Origin: Alphaproteobacteria bacterium
Lineage (GTDB): Bacteria > Pseudomonadota > Alphaproteobacteria > UBA8366 > GCA-2717185
Direction of reading: 5' to 3'
NCBI GenBank assembly: GCA_012103325.1
Contig: WLWY01000013.1
Coordinates: 62,001 to 126,000, forward strand
DNA length: 64,000 nucleotides
Below the pieces are notes generated by a model. The model was not told where the DNA came from and did no database searches. It was given only the letters and a program-made list of their open reading frames with translations. Shown here piece by piece: positions 17,667-25,832 of the stretch (its first letter is position 1; each line of letters opens with the position of its first letter). Made by a program: the position numbers and the translations under genes.

Positions 17667-19267
17667 CCCGGTGGTCGATGGTCGCTGATCTGCGGCGCTG
17701 CGTCGGCTGCCAGACCTGCACGTCCGCCTGCAAGCATGCCAACGCCACGCCGCCGCTGGTACAGTGGCGCCGCGTGCTCGACATCGAAACCGGCGAGTAT
17801 CCCGACGTGCAGCGGACCTTTGTACCCGTCGGCTGCATGCATTGCGCCGACCCGCCCTGCATGCATGTCTGCCCGTCGACCGCGACACGGCAGCGCGACG
17901 ACGGTATCGTCACTATCGATTACGACCTGTGCATCGGGTGCGCCTACTGCGCGGTCGCCTGCCCCTATCAGGCCCGCTACAAGGTCGACCTGCCGCGCTT
18001 CGCCTTCGGAGCGAAGCAGATGCGCCACGAAGCCGCGCGCGAAATGCCGGAGCGGCTCGGCGTAGCGCAAAAATGTACCTTCTGTTCCGACCGCATCGAT
18101 TATGGGTTGGAAAACGGCCTCACACCCGGTGTGGATTCCGAGGCAACGCCGGCCTGCGTCAATTCCTGCATCGCCGACGCCCTGCATTTCGGCGATGCCG
18201 ACGACCCGTCCAGCAACGTCTCGACTTTGCTACGCGAAAACCGGCACTTCCGCATGCATGAAGAACTCGGCACGAACCCTGGTTTTCACTATTTGTGGGA
18301 CGGCGACCGCGAGTCGCTAGATACCGCGACCGGCGATGCCATGGCGGCCGACGACAAGACGGCCTTACGCGGCAATGACACCGGTGCCTACATGCCGGGC
18401 GTGATACCTTGGCAACAGACCCATTGGGACTGGCGCGCGGCGGGCAATTTTATCTTCGGCGGTACCGGCAGCGGATTGCTGGCGGTCCTTGCCGCGACCG
18501 CGTGGTCGGGCACGAGTCCGCCTGCGTGGCTCGGTCTGCTCGCGCTCGCTTTCATCGGTGCCGGGCTATTCCTCGTCTGGACCGAAATCGGGCGGATGTT
18601 GCGTTTCCTGCATGTCGTCCTGAATCCTCAGACGTCCTGGATGACGCGGGAAGCCATGATCGCCCTGCTGGTCTTTGCCAGCGGCGGCGTGGCGTTCTTC
18701 AACCCATCGCTCGGTTGGATGACAGTCGCGGGCGCGTTCGGCCTGCTGTTTCTCTACTGCCAGGGCCGCATCCTGCATGAGGCGAAAGGCATCCCGGCGT
18801 GGCGCGAGCCGCGTATCGTTACGCTGATATTCGGCACCGGATTGGCCGAAGGCTGCGGATTGCTTCTGATGGCCAGTGCAGCATTGAGTGGCACAGCGGC
18901 GATGCCCATCGCCGCGGCTCTGCTTCTGCTGATCGCCTACCGCGCCTTCGCCTGGCGGCGCTATTTGCGGGCCTTGTTGGATACCGGCGCGCCGGCGCGC
19001 ACGCTCGATATCCTAGCAGGCCTCCGTCTCTGGATGGCAGGGCTCGGCGCCGTCGCGCCGGCCGCGTTGATTCTCGGCGGCGCGTTCCTCCCGGCTTTTG
19101 CGCCGGGCCTGTTCGCGCTCGCCGGCTTGACGGCGCTTGCCGCAGGCTGGCTGTTTAAGTTCACGCTCGTCAACGCGGCCTCGCTGAACCAGGGCTTCGC
19201 AATCGACCACACCCCGGCACGCGGCAGCGGTCCGACGGGTGTCGGAGTCAAACCTGGCTGGCGCTGA
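17663..19267 (+). CDS. Fused 4Fe-4S electron-transfer and membrane-anchor subunit (PadC-PadD-like fusion)
   Basis: A 534-residue protein with two parts. Residues 1-230 are a DmsB/NrfC-type ferredoxin: CVGCQTCTSACK, CMHCADPPCMHVCP, CIGCAYCAVACP and CTFCSDR provide the cysteines of four clusters. Residues 260-520 form eight or so membrane helices resembling DmsC/NrfD-type anchors, with WMTREA in the loop typical of this group. In better-known PadBCD and DmsABC systems these are separate genes, so the fusion is notable. It overlaps the molybdoenzyme gene by 4 bp. Its role is to carry electrons from the cytoplasmic molybdoenzyme to menaquinone or ubiquinone. Confidence 0.78.
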   Translation: MTRWSMVADLRRCVGCQTCTSACKHANATPPLVQWRRVLDIETGEYPDVQRTFVPVGCMHCADPPCMHVCPSTATRQRDDGIVTIDYDLCIGCAYCAVACPYQARYKVDLPRFAFGAKQMRHEAAREMPERLGVAQKCTFCSDRIDYGLENGLTPGVDSEATPACVNSCIADALHFGDADDPSSNVSTLLRENRHFRMHEELGTNPGFHYLWDGDRESLDTATGDAMAADDKTALRGNDTGAYMPGVIPWQQTHWDWRAAGNFIFGGTGSGLLAVLAATAWSGTSPPAWLGLLALAFIGAGLFLVWTEIGRMLRFLHVVLNPQTSWMTREAMIALLVFASGGVAFFNPSLGWMTVAGAFGLLFLYCQGRILHEAKGIPAWREPRIVTLIFGTGLAEGCGLLLMASAALSGTAAMPIAAALLLLIAYRAFAWRRYLRALLDTGAPARTLDILAGLRLWMAGLGAVAPAALILGGAFLPAFAPGLFALAGLTALAAGWLFKFTLVNAASLNQGFAIDHTPARGSGPTGVGVKPGWR

Positions 19268-19273
19268 GCTAAC

Positions 19274-19287
19274 TTGATTTGGGTCAA
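19274..19287. promoter_or_regulatory. FNR/CRP-type box
   Basis: TTGATTTGGGTCAA differs from the consensus TTGAT-N4-ATCAA at one base. It lies 84 bp upstream of the hemerythrin-like gene. Confidence 0.5.
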
Positions 19288-19370
19288 GGCGCAGACGTTA
19301 ACAGTCAATCAACCTGATGCCTCCTAGCCGGAGAGCTATGCCCCCGGCGAAATCGAGAGGAGCAATCGGC

Positions 19371-19877
19371 ATGCAGGTAATCGAAGGGCAGGTTGCACAG
19401 ATGCTGCATGAGGAGCATGTCGCGGTGCTGGAATTGCTCAGCCGACTTACCGGTGTACTGAATCGCAATGGCCCGGGGGCGCCGCCGGAGGCGAAGAATC
19501 CCGCCATTGGGCAATTGCTCGGCCAACTCGCCGCCGCAATAGAAACCGAGATCAAGACTCACTTTTATTTCGAGGAAACGATGCTGTTTCCCTTACTCGA
19601 TGCGAACGGAGAAGGGGAAATGCGCGCTATGTACATCGAAGACCATCGCGCCATCGTCCCGCTTGGCGAGAAGGCCGCCGCGATGGCGCGCGCCGTCGGT
19701 ATTCAGGGTTTTGACCCTCAGACTTGGGCGGCGTTTCATCCTGTTGCAGCCGAGTTCGCGGATCGCCTCATACGGCATGCCGAAGCGGAAGAAGCGGCGC
19801 TCGTGCCGCTCTTGGGCGAATTCCTGGACTCAGATGAAGATGACCGCCTCGCGCAGGATTACGAGTCGATGCGTTAG
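19371..19877 (+). CDS. Hemerythrin-like (HHE-domain) protein
   Basis: A 168-residue four-helix HHE protein. Putative di-iron ligands are spread in the expected order: HEEH near residue 11, HFYFEE near residue 67, EDH near residue 88 and RHAEAEE near residue 138. ATG 19371 is chosen because GAGAGGAG lies 8 bases upstream; the frame is open further 5' but without a comparable site. It has its own FNR-type box upstream and ends 2 bp from the convergent bcrD. Such proteins bind O2, NO or help repair Fe-S clusters. Protecting the oxygen-sensitive benzoyl-CoA reductase next door is a reasonable but unproven role. Confidence 0.82.
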   Translation: MQVIEGQVAQMLHEEHVAVLELLSRLTGVLNRNGPGAPPEAKNPAIGQLLGQLAAAIETEIKTHFYFEETMLFPLLDANGEGEMRAMYIEDHRAIVPLGEKAAAMARAVGIQGFDPQTWAAFHPVAAEFADRLIRHAEAEEAALVPLLGEFLDSDEDDRLAQDYESMR

Positions 19878-19879
19878 CT

Positions 19880-20722
19880 TCAGGACGCCATGGCAAGTTG
19901 GCCAAGCCGCGCCAGCTTCTCGTGCCGGAACGCCCCCCACAAGGCCGCACCGATCGCGCCGGCATAGATCGAGTCGGGGTGGCTCTTCACGCGGGCGTCG
20001 AGTTCCTGTTCCATAACGGTTTCCTGCACGGCCGCGAGCAGTCCTGAATCGAGCGCTAAACCGCCAGTCATCAACACTTCCGTGTCGGCGATCTTGGTGG
20101 CGCGCAGAAGCTTCACCAGCCGGTTCGCCATCGACAGGTGAATCCCCTTGAGGATGTTTGGCGTCGAGATGCTGCGCGACACCATATTGATGACATCGGT
20201 TTCCGCCAGCACGGCACAGATACCGCTCACCTTCTCCGGATCGTCGGCCTGTTGCGACAGAGGACCGATCTCCTCCTGCGTCACACCCAGATAGCGGGCG
20301 ATGTTTTCGAGAAACTGACCGGACCCGGACGCGCATTGACTGGTCATCCGGTAGCCAAGCACCTTGCCGCGCTCGTCGACCTGAATAGCGCGGCCGTGCA
20401 ACGCGCCGACATCGAGCACGGAACGGGCATCGGGGTCCAAATAGACGCCGCCGCGCGCATGCGTCGTCATCGAATAGAAATGCCCCGTGGCGAACGGTAG
20501 CGTTTCGGCTTCGCCGGTGCTGGCGATATAGGCGATATCGTCGCGGGACATCTTCGCCTCTTCAAGCATTTCACCCAGCGACCGGTCTGCTAGCGTAAAT
20601 GGATCGCGCTTGCGAATTCGCTCAAGACGCTTGGACAGCCACGACGGACCTTCCTCGGTCACTTCGAAGAGGACGGTTTTGACCGCCCCGGTGCCGACAT
20701 CGATCCCGACGGAAACAGTCAT
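19880..20722 (-). CDS. bcrD: Benzoyl-CoA reductase subunit D (BcrD/BadG), ATPase
   Basis: A 280-residue ASKHA-fold ATPase subunit, the same size as BcrD of Thauera. The phosphate-1 motif VGIDVGTGAVKTVLFE opens the protein, and TSQCASGSGQFLENIARYLG supplies the cluster-ligand cysteine and helix of the activator family. It is the last gene of bcrCBAD on the minus strand, 15 bp after bcrA. BcrA and BcrD form the heterodimer that binds a [4Fe-4S] cluster between them and drives two-electron ring reduction with 2 ATP. Length, order and companions make the assignment strong. Confidence 0.92.
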   Translation of the reverse strand: MTVSVGIDVGTGAVKTVLFEVTEEGPSWLSKRLERIRKRDPFTLADRSLGEMLEEAKMSRDDIAYIASTGEAETLPFATGHFYSMTTHARGGVYLDPDARSVLDVGALHGRAIQVDERGKVLGYRMTSQCASGSGQFLENIARYLGVTQEEIGPLSQQADDPEKVSGICAVLAETDVINMVSRSISTPNILKGIHLSMANRLVKLLRATKIADTEVLMTGGLALDSGLLAAVQETVMEQELDARVKSHPDSIYAGAIGAALWGAFRHEKLARLGQLAMAS

Positions 20723-20737
20723 GGTTTCATCTCCCTG

Positions 20738-22039
20738 CTAGTTCGCCAGCGCACGATGCGCGAAGGTCGCCGCGCCGAGCGCTCCGGTGTAAATCGACGC
20801 CGGATTAATATTGATCGTGACCTTGCCGTAATTCTCCTCGATCACCTTCTTTAGCGCTTCGACCGCGGCTTCGTTGTTGGCAACACCGCCGGTGAAGGTG
20901 AATTGGTCCTTGATCCCGCCGGACCGGGAGATGATCGACATCGCACGAAGGATGATCGCCCGGTGCAGGCCGGCCAGGATATCCTCGCGTTGCTCACCAA
21001 GCGCCAGGCGGTCGCGCAGTTCCGCGCCGGCGAAGACGGTGCAGGTCGAGTTGATGCGCACATTCTTTGTCGCCTTCATCGCAAGGGGGCCGAGTTCGTG
21101 CAGCCCCATATTCATTTCGTCGGCGATGTAGCCGAGATAGCGCCCGCAACCGGCAGCACAGCGGTCGTTCATCTGGAAGTTTTCGACGATGCCCGCCTCA
21201 TCGACCTGGATCGCCTTGGTGTCCTGGCCGCCGATATCGAGCACGGTCCGCGTTTCAGGATACATGACATGGGCACCGAGGCCGTGGCACAGGATCTCGG
21301 AGCGAATGTGATCCTTGTCGAACGGCAGCGTCACGCGTCCATAACCGGTGCCCACGGTGTAGACTTCTTCGAGCTCGATGCCCAGCGCGCTCGCCAGAGA
21401 TTCCTTGGCGGCATCGGCGTCGATGTTGAATTGCGGTGCGTTCGCAATCACGCCGTCCAACGCGCGTTGAAAATTCGTGGAGAGATTGTCGCCCGGCGGC
21501 CGGTTCTCGACCTCGATGATCGATTTGTCATACAGATTGAGAAAGATGTCGTAGGACAAACCAGCCTCGGCAGCGACTTCTTCGCCAATACGCATGAAGC
21601 GCGAACCGGCGATGTCACGGAAGAAGTCGGATCTTCGTGCGGCACCCGGTGCGAAGATCGCAGCACTCTCTTCACGCAACCGGCCGAAGATCGCGTCAAG
21701 CGTCTCGCGCACCGCTGCGGCGTTCGCGGGAAATCGTTCCGCGGTTATTAGCTTGGCGCAGGTCTGGTGCAGATCCTCCAATTGTTCGAGGAACTGTTCG
21801 TGGCGGAACTTGAGCACCATCTCATCAAGAAACGCGTCGCCTTCGTCGCCGAGGCCGAGGGCGCGGCGAAACAGATTGAGACGTGTTGAGATCAATGCTT
21901 CCAGCTTGGCAACCTTTGTCGCGGTCGCGTAGTTGGACTGGGAATTCGTGATCCCTTCACCGAGAATACGGCGTTCCTCATCCAGCAGAACTGCCTTTGT
22001 CGTGGTGGAGCCGAGATCGATTCCGACAAAACATTTCAT
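20738..22039 (-). CDS. bcrA: Benzoyl-CoA reductase subunit A (BcrA/BadF), ATPase
   Basis: A 433-residue subunit with the ASKHA phosphate-binding motif GIDLGSTTTKAVLLDE at the N-terminus and NDRCAAGCGRYLGYIADEM near residue 295, which holds the cluster-binding cysteines. Compared with BcrD it carries the family-typical insertion of about 150 residues (roughly 45-200), which explains its larger size. GGAGGAAGCC precedes the start. It pairs with BcrD to couple ATP hydrolysis to electron transfer into the BcrBC ring-reducing module. The length matches BcrA/BadF of the class I (Thauera/Rhodopseudomonas) type rather than the Bzd type as far as can be judged by eye. Confidence 0.92.
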   Translation of the reverse strand: MKCFVGIDLGSTTTKAVLLDEERRILGEGITNSQSNYATATKVAKLEALISTRLNLFRRALGLGDEGDAFLDEMVLKFRHEQFLEQLEDLHQTCAKLITAERFPANAAAVRETLDAIFGRLREESAAIFAPGAARRSDFFRDIAGSRFMRIGEEVAAEAGLSYDIFLNLYDKSIIEVENRPPGDNLSTNFQRALDGVIANAPQFNIDADAAKESLASALGIELEEVYTVGTGYGRVTLPFDKDHIRSEILCHGLGAHVMYPETRTVLDIGGQDTKAIQVDEAGIVENFQMNDRCAAGCGRYLGYIADEMNMGLHELGPLAMKATKNVRINSTCTVFAGAELRDRLALGEQREDILAGLHRAIILRAMSIISRSGGIKDQFTFTGGVANNEAAVEALKKVIEENYGKVTININPASIYTGALGAATFAHRALAN

Positions 22040-22051
22040 GGCTTCCTCCCG

Positions 22052-23347
22052 TCAGGCCGCAGCCGCGCCTTGGCGTTTTTGATCGATCATCTGAAAATAA
22101 CTTTCGAGCCGGTTCTTGATATTCGCCTTCGAGAAATAGCGCGGATCGACGAGGTCCGACTCGACGAACGCCGCCGGCTTCCCGGTGCGGTCTTCGATTT
22201 CACGCATGATCAGCAATTGCCCGGCGGAAAAACTGTTACAGCTCTTGATCGAGTTGATCAGGAAGCCATCGGCTTCGTATTCGCTCATATAGTTTTCGAT
22301 CATCTCGACCCGCTGCGGCAGGTTGCGATTGGTGTAACAACCCAGGCAGTAATCGGCGAGCGATTCCAACGGATGGTCCGGGTCATGCCGGAAGCCGAAA
22401 TCGTAGACCCCGCCGACTTTCGTGTAGGTGCTGGCGACGACGACGGCACCTTCGTCGTAGAACATCTTCCAGAAGTCGCGGAAGCTGGTCCAGTTCGGCG
22501 GGCCTTCGACGACGAGACGGTATTTTTCGGATCCCATGTCGCCCTCGGGCGTGATCGGCCCTTGTCCGTTCGCGATCCGAGCTTCGATTTCCTGGCGCAG
22601 CAGCCGGTAATATTCGACCGCATCGTCGGTCCCGCGAAAGGCGGTGAAAATCGGTCCGATATAGAATACGCCGCCGAAGTAGGCGTCGATGGGTGACGGC
22701 CTATTTTTCGCGCTTTGCAGCACCCAGACGAGATCGTCTTCCGCCGCGGCGGACCGCCGTAAGTTCTCACGCAGGCGGTCGATATCGAACTTCACACCGC
22801 TGATCCGTTCGAACGTCGGAATCACCTCTTCCTTAAGCTGCTTGACGACGAAGTTGCGCATGTTCTCCGTCACCTTGCCGTCGCCCTCATAGGGGACCTG
22901 CAGCATGACCGTTTCGCAGCCATACTCGTCGCGCAGCAGTTCGAACCACTTCATGAAGGTGAAGCAGCCGGTGTAGGACAGCAGCAGCAGGTCGGGCGCC
23001 GGCAAGGGCTCGCCGTTGGGCGCAATATTGCCCTTCGCCATCATGCCGATATCTGCCTTCACATAGGTGCAGACATCCTCGGAATGACCCATCTTTTCCG
23101 CTTCCATGATCATGCCGCGGCTTTTCTGGCGCATGCCGTTCTGGATCGCGTTGATCTCCGGCAAATTATTGACCATGTCGAAGCACATGATCAGCTCATT
23201 TAGATTGCCGGGTACATAGGTCGACACGACTTTCCGGCCGGTTTCGGGTGCGCCGGTCAGTTTGCGATAGTTCTCGGCAATCATCGCCTTCTGCTTGAGC
23301 ATCGAAGGTTCCTTGACCACCTCGATAGGGGTTTTGTCCGCGCTCAT
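22052..23347 (-). CDS. bcrB: Benzoyl-CoA reductase subunit B (BcrB/BadE)
   Basis: A 431-residue protein of the 2-hydroxyglutaryl-CoA dehydratase D-component fold. Characteristic segments are LIMCFDMVNNLPEINAIQNG, LLLLSYTGCFTFMKWFELLRDEYGCETVMLQVPYEGDG and CLGCYTNRNLPQR, whose cysteines belong to the active-site [4Fe-4S] clusters. The start at 23347 overlaps the bcrC stop (ATGA) and has GGAG 6 bases upstream; an in-frame ATG at 23359 is the alternative. With BcrC it forms the benzoyl-CoA-binding module where the aromatic ring is reduced to cyclohexadienoyl-CoA. Confidence 0.92.
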   Translation of the reverse strand: MSADKTPIEVVKEPSMLKQKAMIAENYRKLTGAPETGRKVVSTYVPGNLNELIMCFDMVNNLPEINAIQNGMRQKSRGMIMEAEKMGHSEDVCTYVKADIGMMAKGNIAPNGEPLPAPDLLLLSYTGCFTFMKWFELLRDEYGCETVMLQVPYEGDGKVTENMRNFVVKQLKEEVIPTFERISGVKFDIDRLRENLRRSAAAEDDLVWVLQSAKNRPSPIDAYFGGVFYIGPIFTAFRGTDDAVEYYRLLRQEIEARIANGQGPITPEGDMGSEKYRLVVEGPPNWTSFRDFWKMFYDEGAVVVASTYTKVGGVYDFGFRHDPDHPLESLADYCLGCYTNRNLPQRVEMIENYMSEYEADGFLINSIKSCNSFSAGQLLIMREIEDRTGKPAAFVESDLVDPRYFSKANIKNRLESYFQMIDQKRQGAAAA

Positions 23348-24510
23348 GCGTCGCTCCATAGTTTGATTGAATCGGCGAAGGTGCCGGCCTGCTCGCGGAT
23401 CGGCTGCATCTGGCCGGAGTTCTCCGCATATTTGAACGAGATGTAGGGGATGTTGTGCTTCGTCATTGCCTTGGCGAGCATGGGACGATCAAGCAGGGCC
23501 GGATCGCAGAAACTCGGTGCCGCGAAAATCACCCCTTCCGCGGCGTTGTCGCGTACCGACTCGACAAGGTATTTGCCCTTTAACGCGCCATCGGGCTGAT
23601 ATTTTGCCGCCGTCTCCCGCGACCCGTGCAGGAAAGCGGCCGCCAGGTTGGCAATAGGATCACCGTCCAGAGGGATGTCGTCGAAGAGCCACCGGTTCAC
23701 CAGCATGAAATCGTCGTCGACGATGTAACAGCCGGCCAGTTCGATTGACTTGATCAGATTCAAAGGCGGCTGTTCGCAAAACGAACCCTGCAGAACGATG
23801 CGGCAATTGTCCCGCATCGCGCGGTCCTGGCTTTCCGCCGCCGCGAGGTAGTCGACCAGCATCTGATTGTGTTCTTCGACCGGCAGCACCATGCCGGCCC
23901 GGAGCAGGAGATAGACTTCCGACGACGGCGCCTTCCAGGGCGACCTGACGCGGAATGCGTACAGATCGCGGATGAGACGCCGGTTTTCATTATACACGGC
24001 CACGGACCTGCGGATGTCGTCATCGGTGATGGCGCGGCCGGCGACGTTCTCCAATCCGCTGCGCAACTCCTGCAATTCGTTGACGTAGTAGTTGCCGCCG
24101 ATTTCATCGTCGTAATTCTGCGGTACGTCGAAATAGCGGACATAGACATCCGGAAACATCAGCTTCCACATGCCGGACAAGTTGCGAATGACGTCGCAGA
24201 TACTGGGAAAAAGCAGACCGTCGACGAAATCCAGCCGGCCCGTCACCCCCAATTCTATCGTCGAACGTGGGATGCGGCAGATATAGCTTTGATAATAAGC
24301 GTCGCCGTGGATCACCTCGAGTTGATCGCCACCGCCGAGAATACCGACCGGTAGCATGCCGCCGGCGTGAATGATCTCGCGTGGCACGTAAACTGGCATG
24401 AAGCCGATGACTTTGCGAGTGGAGTCGGCTGCCTTCCAGTCGCCGACCGCGGTGAAATCGAGGTCGTCGAACAGGGCCTGGCAGCGGTTGATAATTTTAG
24501 TCGTGCTCAT
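23344..24510 (-). CDS. bcrC: Benzoyl-CoA reductase subunit C (BcrC/BadD)
   Basis: A 388-residue paralogue of BcrB, also of the 2-hydroxyacyl-CoA dehydratase fold. It includes VIGFMPVYVPREIIHAGGMLPVGILGGG near the N-terminus, DAYYQSYICRIPRS and FPSICDVIRNLSGMW, with cysteines in the places expected for cluster ligands, and GSFCEQPPLNLIKSIELAGCYIVDDDF further on. It is the first gene of the bcrCBAD operon. AGGAAA lies about 11 bases upstream of ATG 24510. The 230-bp region before it is shared with the divergent acetyltransferase/regulator pair. The product is the smaller half of the ring-reducing module. Confidence 0.92.
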   Translation of the reverse strand: MSTTKIINRCQALFDDLDFTAVGDWKAADSTRKVIGFMPVYVPREIIHAGGMLPVGILGGGDQLEVIHGDAYYQSYICRIPRSTIELGVTGRLDFVDGLLFPSICDVIRNLSGMWKLMFPDVYVRYFDVPQNYDDEIGGNYYVNELQELRSGLENVAGRAITDDDIRRSVAVYNENRRLIRDLYAFRVRSPWKAPSSEVYLLLRAGMVLPVEEHNQMLVDYLAAAESQDRAMRDNCRIVLQGSFCEQPPLNLIKSIELAGCYIVDDDFMLVNRWLFDDIPLDGDPIANLAAAFLHGSRETAAKYQPDGALKGKYLVESVRDNAAEGVIFAAPSFCDPALLDRPMLAKAMTKHNIPYISFKYAENSGQMQPIREQAGTFADSIKLWSDA

Positions 24511-24744
24511 GTGTATCGCTTTCCTGATTCCGGGGTTTCGGATGACAAGAAAAATTGATACTGACGGTCTCCCGGTTTCTTATTAAGTAAAATGGTACTG
24601 TAATGCGTATTTAATCGTCAACCGGTTGCGCCGCGCTGCGACAATATGCCCGGACAGCCCCGCATCACGCCGCCTAACCTGTTGACAATTGGAGCCTTGT
24701 GGTAAATAGGTGCGTGAATACCTTTATTGGTTTTGGCGGCGCAA

Positions 24745-25197
24745 ATGCATTCCAGTCAATCCACGATCCGAATTCGCACCGCAACGGCGAACGATCTGAT
24801 CGCTGTCACGGGGCTGGACGGCAAGATCACCGGACTCGCGAAACCGGACTACTGGCGCGACCTGATCCGGCGCTTTGGTGGCCGCAAGCAGGATCGGTAT
24901 TTCCTGATCGCCGAAGCCGGCACCGAGTTGCTTGGGTTCATCATGGGCGAAATTAGGGCCTGGGAATTTGGATCGCCGCCATGCGGCTGGATCTTCGCCG
25001 TCAATGTGGAACCGGACAAGCGGCTAACCGGGGTCGGCACCGTGCTGTTCGAGGCGCTATGCGGCAAATTCCGCGAAAACGGCGTCGCCACGGTGCGTAC
25101 GATGCTGGCGCGCGACGACACCCTTATCATGTCATTCTTCCGAAGCCAGGGCATGATGGCGGGTCCGTATATAGAGCTTGAGGCCGCGCTTGATTAA
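24745..25197 (+). CDS. badL: GNAT acetyltransferase, BadL-like
   Basis: A 150-residue GNAT protein. The region IRIRTATANDLIAVTGLDG is the usual GNAT N-terminus, and VNVEPDKRLTGVGTVLFEALCGKFRENG is motif A with the acetyl-CoA-binding R/Q-x-x-G-x-G/A-like loop (here RLTGVG). FFRSQGMMAGPYIELE closes the fold. In Rhodopseudomonas palustris the benzoyl-CoA reductase genes are accompanied by badL (GNAT) and badM (Rrf2), and BadL is known to acetylate small aromatic effectors sensed by BadM. The same pair stands here, divergent from bcrC, which is the basis of the name. ATG 24745 is chosen; an upstream TTG at 24727 is possible. Confidence 0.72.
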   Translation: MHSSQSTIRIRTATANDLIAVTGLDGKITGLAKPDYWRDLIRRFGGRKQDRYFLIAEAGTELLGFIMGEIRAWEFGSPPCGWIFAVNVEPDKRLTGVGTVLFEALCGKFRENGVATVRTMLARDDTLIMSFFRSQGMMAGPYIELEAALD

Positions 25198-25221
25198 TCG
25201 GACAGCCGGAAGGGCGGGCCA

Positions 25222-25641
25222 GTGAGATTGCAAACCGCCTCGCGGCTGGCACTGCTCTCGGTTCTTGACCTTGCTGCCGATCCGGCGCGCCAGCGCTCTG
25301 CTGGTGAAATCGCGGAGGCTTACCGCGTATCGCTTAATCACCTCGCCAAGGTTCTGCGCGATCTCAATCGTGCCGGTCTTGTCGAGTCTGTGCGGGGGGT
25401 CGGTGGCGGCTATCGGTTTTGCGGCAACGCGAAGCGCACGACGTTACTGGATGTCATTCAAATATTCGAAAACGTCAGCGGTGACGCAACGGTTCGCGCC
25501 AACCCCATTGATGCGTCTGCGACCGAAGCCGCTTTGTCCCTGATCCTTAAAGAGATCGATGACACCGTCCAGGCCACACTGCAATCCATCACGATAGACA
25601 CGGCGGTGAAACTTATTCAAAAGCTGCCACCACGCGGTTGA
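25222..25641 (+). CDS. badM: Rrf2-family transcriptional regulator, BadM-like
   Basis: A 139-residue Rrf2 protein starting at GTG. The winged-helix domain is recognisable in RLALLSVLDLAA, AEAYRVSLNHLAKVLRDLNRAGLVESVRGVGGGYRF, the last part being the Rrf2 signature wing. The three cysteines that bind the Fe-S cluster in IscR/NsrR are absent; only one cysteine (FCGN) is present. This matches a ligand-sensing rather than cluster-sensing regulator, as described for BadM, the repressor of the bad ring-reduction genes. It follows the BadL-like gene by 24 bp, and its stop codon lies inside a perfect FNR box. Confidence 0.75.
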   Translation: MRLQTASRLALLSVLDLAADPARQRSAGEIAEAYRVSLNHLAKVLRDLNRAGLVESVRGVGGGYRFCGNAKRTTLLDVIQIFENVSGDATVRANPIDASATEAALSLILKEIDDTVQATLQSITIDTAVKLIQKLPPRG

Positions 25642-25651
25642 TGCAGATCAA
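25638..25651. promoter_or_regulatory. Perfect FNR/CRP-type box
   Basis: TTGATGCAGATCAA fits TTGAT-N4-ATCAA exactly. It overlaps the stop codon of the Rrf2 gene and lies about 190 bp before the histidine kinase gene. Confidence 0.6.
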
Positions 25652-25832
25652 GGCGGCGCTTGGGCGTCTCCGTGATGATCCTAGATAGGCAATGCCACTT
25701 GAACGATTAGCGGATTTAGTGTGACGCTGGGGCGATGGCCAGCCGGACCGATTCAGATCCGAGTGATAGGGAAACTACTGGTCCTAAATTCGGCGAGGAA
25801 CCGTGGCACACCCGTAAGGCGGTGACTTAGCA

